Part shown: positions 4,087 through 6,066 of the stretch, piece after piece | Layout of the letters: each line of letters begins with the position of its first letter | Position numbering within the stretch: the stretch's first letter is position 1 | NCBI GenBank assembly: GCA_018814945.1 | Contig: JAHIYT010000102.1 | Location: 1-6,066 of the forward strand | Length of the DNA: 6,066 nt | Source: Patescibacteria group bacterium | GTDB lineage: Bacteria; Patescibacteriota; Gracilibacteria; UM-FILTER-43-11 | Direction: 5' to 3' | The notes under the pieces: generated by a model | Seen by the model: the letters and a program-made list of their open reading frames with translations, nothing else | The model's database searches: none | What the model was told of the DNA's origin: nothing | Made by a program: the position numbers and the translations under genes

Positions 4087-4428
4087 ATGGACGAGGACTC
4101 AAAAATACAACTAGGCAAACGAATACGTGAAAAGCGAGAAAAGCTCGGTCTTTCACAATCAGAACTTGCCAAAAGTGTAAATAAAGCGTCAGCCGCTTAC
4201 ATTGCGTTTATCGAAGGTGGTGAAAGAAACATCAGTGCTATGGATTTGATGTTAATTGCTCGTCAGCTTGGTGTTTCGGTGTCCTACCTTATGGGTGATG
4301 ACAAAAAAAATGAAACTCAAGAAGTTATGCAAGCTCTACGAGCTGATAAAGAGCTGAGCAAGAAAGACCGTGAAAAGGTTGAGGAGTATTACAATTTTAT
4401 TAAGAACAAAAGCAAAAATGAGGACTGA
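4087..4428 (+). CDS. XRE-family helix-turn-helix transcriptional regulator
   Basis: The product has 113 residues. The HTH_3 (Cro/C1-type) domain spans about 9-69: LGKRIREKREKLGLSQSELAKS supplies the first helices, and the recognition helix region falls at ASAAYIAFIEGGERN (34-48), ending in LGVSVSYLMG. The C-terminal 40 residues are charged and helical (LSKKDREKVEEYYNFIKNK) and may mediate dimerisation or contact with the protease. It begins about 25 bases after the predicted start of transcription. Its last 11 bases overlap the next gene, so the two are translationally linked. In ImmR/ImmA-type pairs the XRE protein represses its own operon and is removed by the partner metalloprotease. Here it probably controls the methyltransferase gene as well. 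The DNA-binding role is firm; the target set is inferred from the promoter palindromes. Confidence 0.92.
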   Translation: MDEDSKIQLGKRIREKREKLGLSQSELAKSVNKASAAYIAFIEGGERNISAMDLMLIARQLGVSVSYLMGDDKKNETQEVMQALRADKELSKKDREKVEEYYNFIKNKSKNED

Positions 4429-4921
4429 AACTGATATCGCCGAACCTCGATACGGCTTGGCAAAAGCAAGGGCTGAGGAAATTTGGGAAAATCAGGCTCA
4501 AAAAAAAGTGCCTGTAATTCTTAATGACATTGTCTCAGCTCTTGGAGCAAACGTAAGTGAAGCTGATTTAGAAGCTAGCGGAGTCACACGAATGGATAAG
4601 CAGGGGTTTTGCATGATTTTATACAAGAAGGGCATGTCAGAAGTGAGACAAAGATTTACAGTTGCACATGAAATTGGTCATATTGCACTTGAACACATCA
4701 CTTTCGATGGCAGTAGTAGTCAGTTCTCAGGCAAATCGCAAGAAAAAGAAGCTGATGAATTTGCTGGTCAGTTGCTCATTCCAGCCAAAGACCTAAGGGC
4801 ATTTGTAAAAAACAAAGACAAAACCATTGAAGATATCGTAAAAAGATACCGGGTTAGTCGCCCTGCGGCCATTATCGCAATTCAAAAAAACAGACTGTTA
4901 AACAAGCTATCTGTTAATTAA
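4418..4921 (+). CDS. ImmA/IrrE-family (DUF955, M78) zinc metallopeptidase
   Basis: The product has 167 residues from the ATG at 4418. The zinc site is HEIGH (residues 84-88) in RFTVAHEIGHIALEH, with a third ligand probably E109 in EKEADEFAGQLLIP, the usual ImmA/IrrE pattern. In this family the protease cleaves or inactivates a cognate XRE repressor (ImmA on ImmR, IrrE on DdrO) in response to DNA damage or mobile-element signals. An in-frame ATG at 4370 is rejected as the start because it would bury 16 more residues in the XRE frame and give an atypical basic N-terminus; 4418 gives the common short overlap. The gene ends 11 bases before the methyltransferase gene. The family is certain, and the partnership with the adjacent XRE protein is well supported by context. 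Confidence 0.9.
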   Translation: MRTETDIAEPRYGLAKARAEEIWENQAQKKVPVILNDIVSALGANVSEADLEASGVTRMDKQGFCMILYKKGMSEVRQRFTVAHEIGHIALEHITFDGSSSQFSGKSQEKEADEFAGQLLIPAKDLRAFVKNKDKTIEDIVKRYRVSRPAAIIAIQKNRLLNKLSVN

Positions 4922-4932
4922 GCATTAAATCT

Positions 4933-6066
4933 ATGAAAAATACTAAAATGGACGGTAAATCATTAAATCCACAAGAAGAACTCTTGGCACTTCTGAAATC
5001 AAAGTTACCTGAAATTTTTGCAGAAGGTAAAATCGACTGCCAAAGGCTTAAGCAGTCTCTTGGCGAAGAAGTGAATTTGGATAATGAGCGATACGGCATG
5101 ACATGGGCCGGCAAAAGTAATTGCTTTCGGGTTATTCAAGAGTCAACTACAGCAACATTAAAACCAGTGCGGGATGAGTCGGTAGATTTTGACGAAACCG
5201 AGAACCTCTTTATTGAAGGCAACAATCTTGGGGTTCTCAAAATTTTGCAGAAATCGTACTACGGAAAGATAAAAATGATCTACATTGATCCGCCTTATAA
5301 CACGGGAAATGATTTTATTTACAATGACGATTTTAAGCAGAATAAGGCAGAATATGAACAAGAAGTGGGGATAAAAGATGACAATGGAAATCTGCGAGTA
5401 GATGGGTTGCATAAAAACACCAAAGACAGAGGTCACTACCATTCCGATTGGATGAATATGATGTATCCACGTTTATTTTTAGCACGCAATCTTTTGAGTC
5501 AAGATGGAGTGATTTTTGTGAGCATTGATGATAATGAAATAAAAAATTTACGAGTAATTTTGGATGAGGTTTTTGGAGAAGAAAATTTTTTAGCACAGAT
5601 TACTTTACTATGTAATCCAAAAGGAAGGGCTCAAGATAAACATTTTGCAACTAACCATGAGTTTGTTTTAGTGTATTCAAAACAGCCATTGCCAAAGGGG
5701 GCTTTTACAATTAGTAAGGAAAAAGAGCAAATTGAAAGTGAATACACAGAAGAAGATGCTACTGGAAAATACCGAGCTCTTGAGTTAAGGAATACACACC
5801 GTGAATTTGGGAAGCATAATAGGAAAAATTTGTATTATCCATTATTTGTCGATCCACAAAATGGAAGCGTAGGATTAGATGAAACCAAAAATTCAATCAA
5901 AGTACTCCCAAACTGGGATGATGGTTTTGAGGGCTGTTGGACTTGGGGAAAGCCTAAGGCAGAGGAAGACATAGATTTTTTGGTCGGAAAAACTGTTAAC
6001 GGAGATAAAAAGTGGAAAATTTTTGTTAAGGATTATGCAAATGGTGCAACAAAAATGTTAAAGACG
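4933..6066 (+). CDS. Type III restriction-modification DNA methyltransferase (Mod), 3' end outside window
   Basis: The frame runs open from ATG 4933 to the window edge (378 residues) without a stop. It is an adenine-specific beta-class methyltransferase: motif IV is MIYIDPPYNTGNDFIYNDDF (DPPY at 119-122), preceded by LFIEGNNLGVLKILQKSYYG and followed by the conserved WMNMMYPRLFLARNLL (from 173) and GVIFVSIDDNE (from 192). Later stretches such as NPKGRAQDKHFATNHEFVLVYSK and EGCWTWGKPK fit the target-recognition region. Motif I (FxGxG), which comes after the recognition domain in this class, should lie beyond the window. Full-length Mod proteins are about 600 residues or more. Mod methylates the host recognition site and specifies the sequence for its Res partner. 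The N-terminal YGMTWAGK segment is typical. The start is 11 bases after the metallopeptidase stop, so it belongs to the XRE-controlled operon. Res is expected downstream but is not visible. Confidence 0.93.
   Translation, partial: MKNTKMDGKSLNPQEELLALLKSKLPEIFAEGKIDCQRLKQSLGEEVNLDNERYGMTWAGKSNCFRVIQESTTATLKPVRDESVDFDETENLFIEGNNLGVLKILQKSYYGKIKMIYIDPPYNTGNDFIYNDDFKQNKAEYEQEVGIKDDNGNLRVDGLHKNTKDRGHYHSDWMNMMYPRLFLARNLLSQDGVIFVSIDDNEIKNLRVILDEVFGEENFLAQITLLCNPKGRAQDKHFATNHEFVLVYSKQPLPKGAFTISKEKEQIESEYTEEDATGKYRALELRNTHREFGKHNRKNLYYPLFVDPQNGSVGLDETKNSIKVLPNWDDGFEGCWTWGKPKAEEDIDFLVGKTVNGDKKWKIFVKDYANGATKMLKT

Noticed and set aside
4370..4417. Earlier ATG for the ImmA-type gene
   Set aside because: It would overlap the XRE gene by 59 bases with an atypical N-terminus. 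The ATG at 4418 gives the usual short overlap.
5158..5596. Minus-strand open frames across the Mod gene
   Set aside because: They are antisense to highly conserved methyltransferase motifs and have no start signal or family pattern of their own.
1..6066. Alternative genetic code with TGA read as glycine, as in some Patescibacteria
   Set aside because: The XRE gene ends naturally at TGA with an expected overlap, and no gene has an internal in-frame TGA.

Overview
The window is AT-rich bacterial DNA with short intergenic gaps, small membrane proteins of poorly known families and almost no Shine-Dalgarno sequences before its start codons. The protein set (a degenerate-looking type IV prepilin peptidase, a Yip1-like protein, a CPBP-family protein, a DUF2188 protein) is what I would expect from a Candidate Phyla Radiation (Patescibacteria) genome. 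This assignment is inference, because no rRNA or marker gene is present. Stops are TAA and TGA and all reading frames make sense with the standard bacterial code.

Region 1 (1-2321, plus strand) is a run of membrane-protein genes: the C-terminal part of a prepilin peptidase, a five-helix Yip1-like protein, an intrinsic terminator, then a two-gene unit made of a seven-helix protein of unknown function and a CPBP-family protein whose metal-binding residues are partly lost.

Region 2 (2322-3580) is built around a well-conserved aspartate/glutamate-type racemase. Imperfect inverted repeats of about 58 bp lie on both sides of the gene (2399-2456 and 3201-3259). Outside them lie segments able to form branched or alternative stem-loops. 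The racemase is richer in C-ending codons than the genes before it, so it may be a transferred cassette. Downstream, two tandem units, each with an AGGGGAA-ATG start-like motif, a hairpin and a T-run, look like terminators for the plus strand and face a strong minus-strand terminator.

Region 3 (3521-3801, minus strand) is a single small DUF2188 gene with its own terminator.

Region 4 (3802-6066, plus strand) starts with a possible structured small RNA ending in an intrinsic terminator. A clear sigma70-type promoter follows, overlapped by two palindromes. It drives an XRE-family repressor, an overlapping ImmA/IrrE-type metalloprotease and a type III restriction-modification methyltransferase (Mod), which is cut by the window end. 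The simplest reading is a horizontally acquired type III R-M locus controlled by a repressor/anti-repressor-protease pair. The matching restriction subunit (Res) would be expected beyond the right edge.
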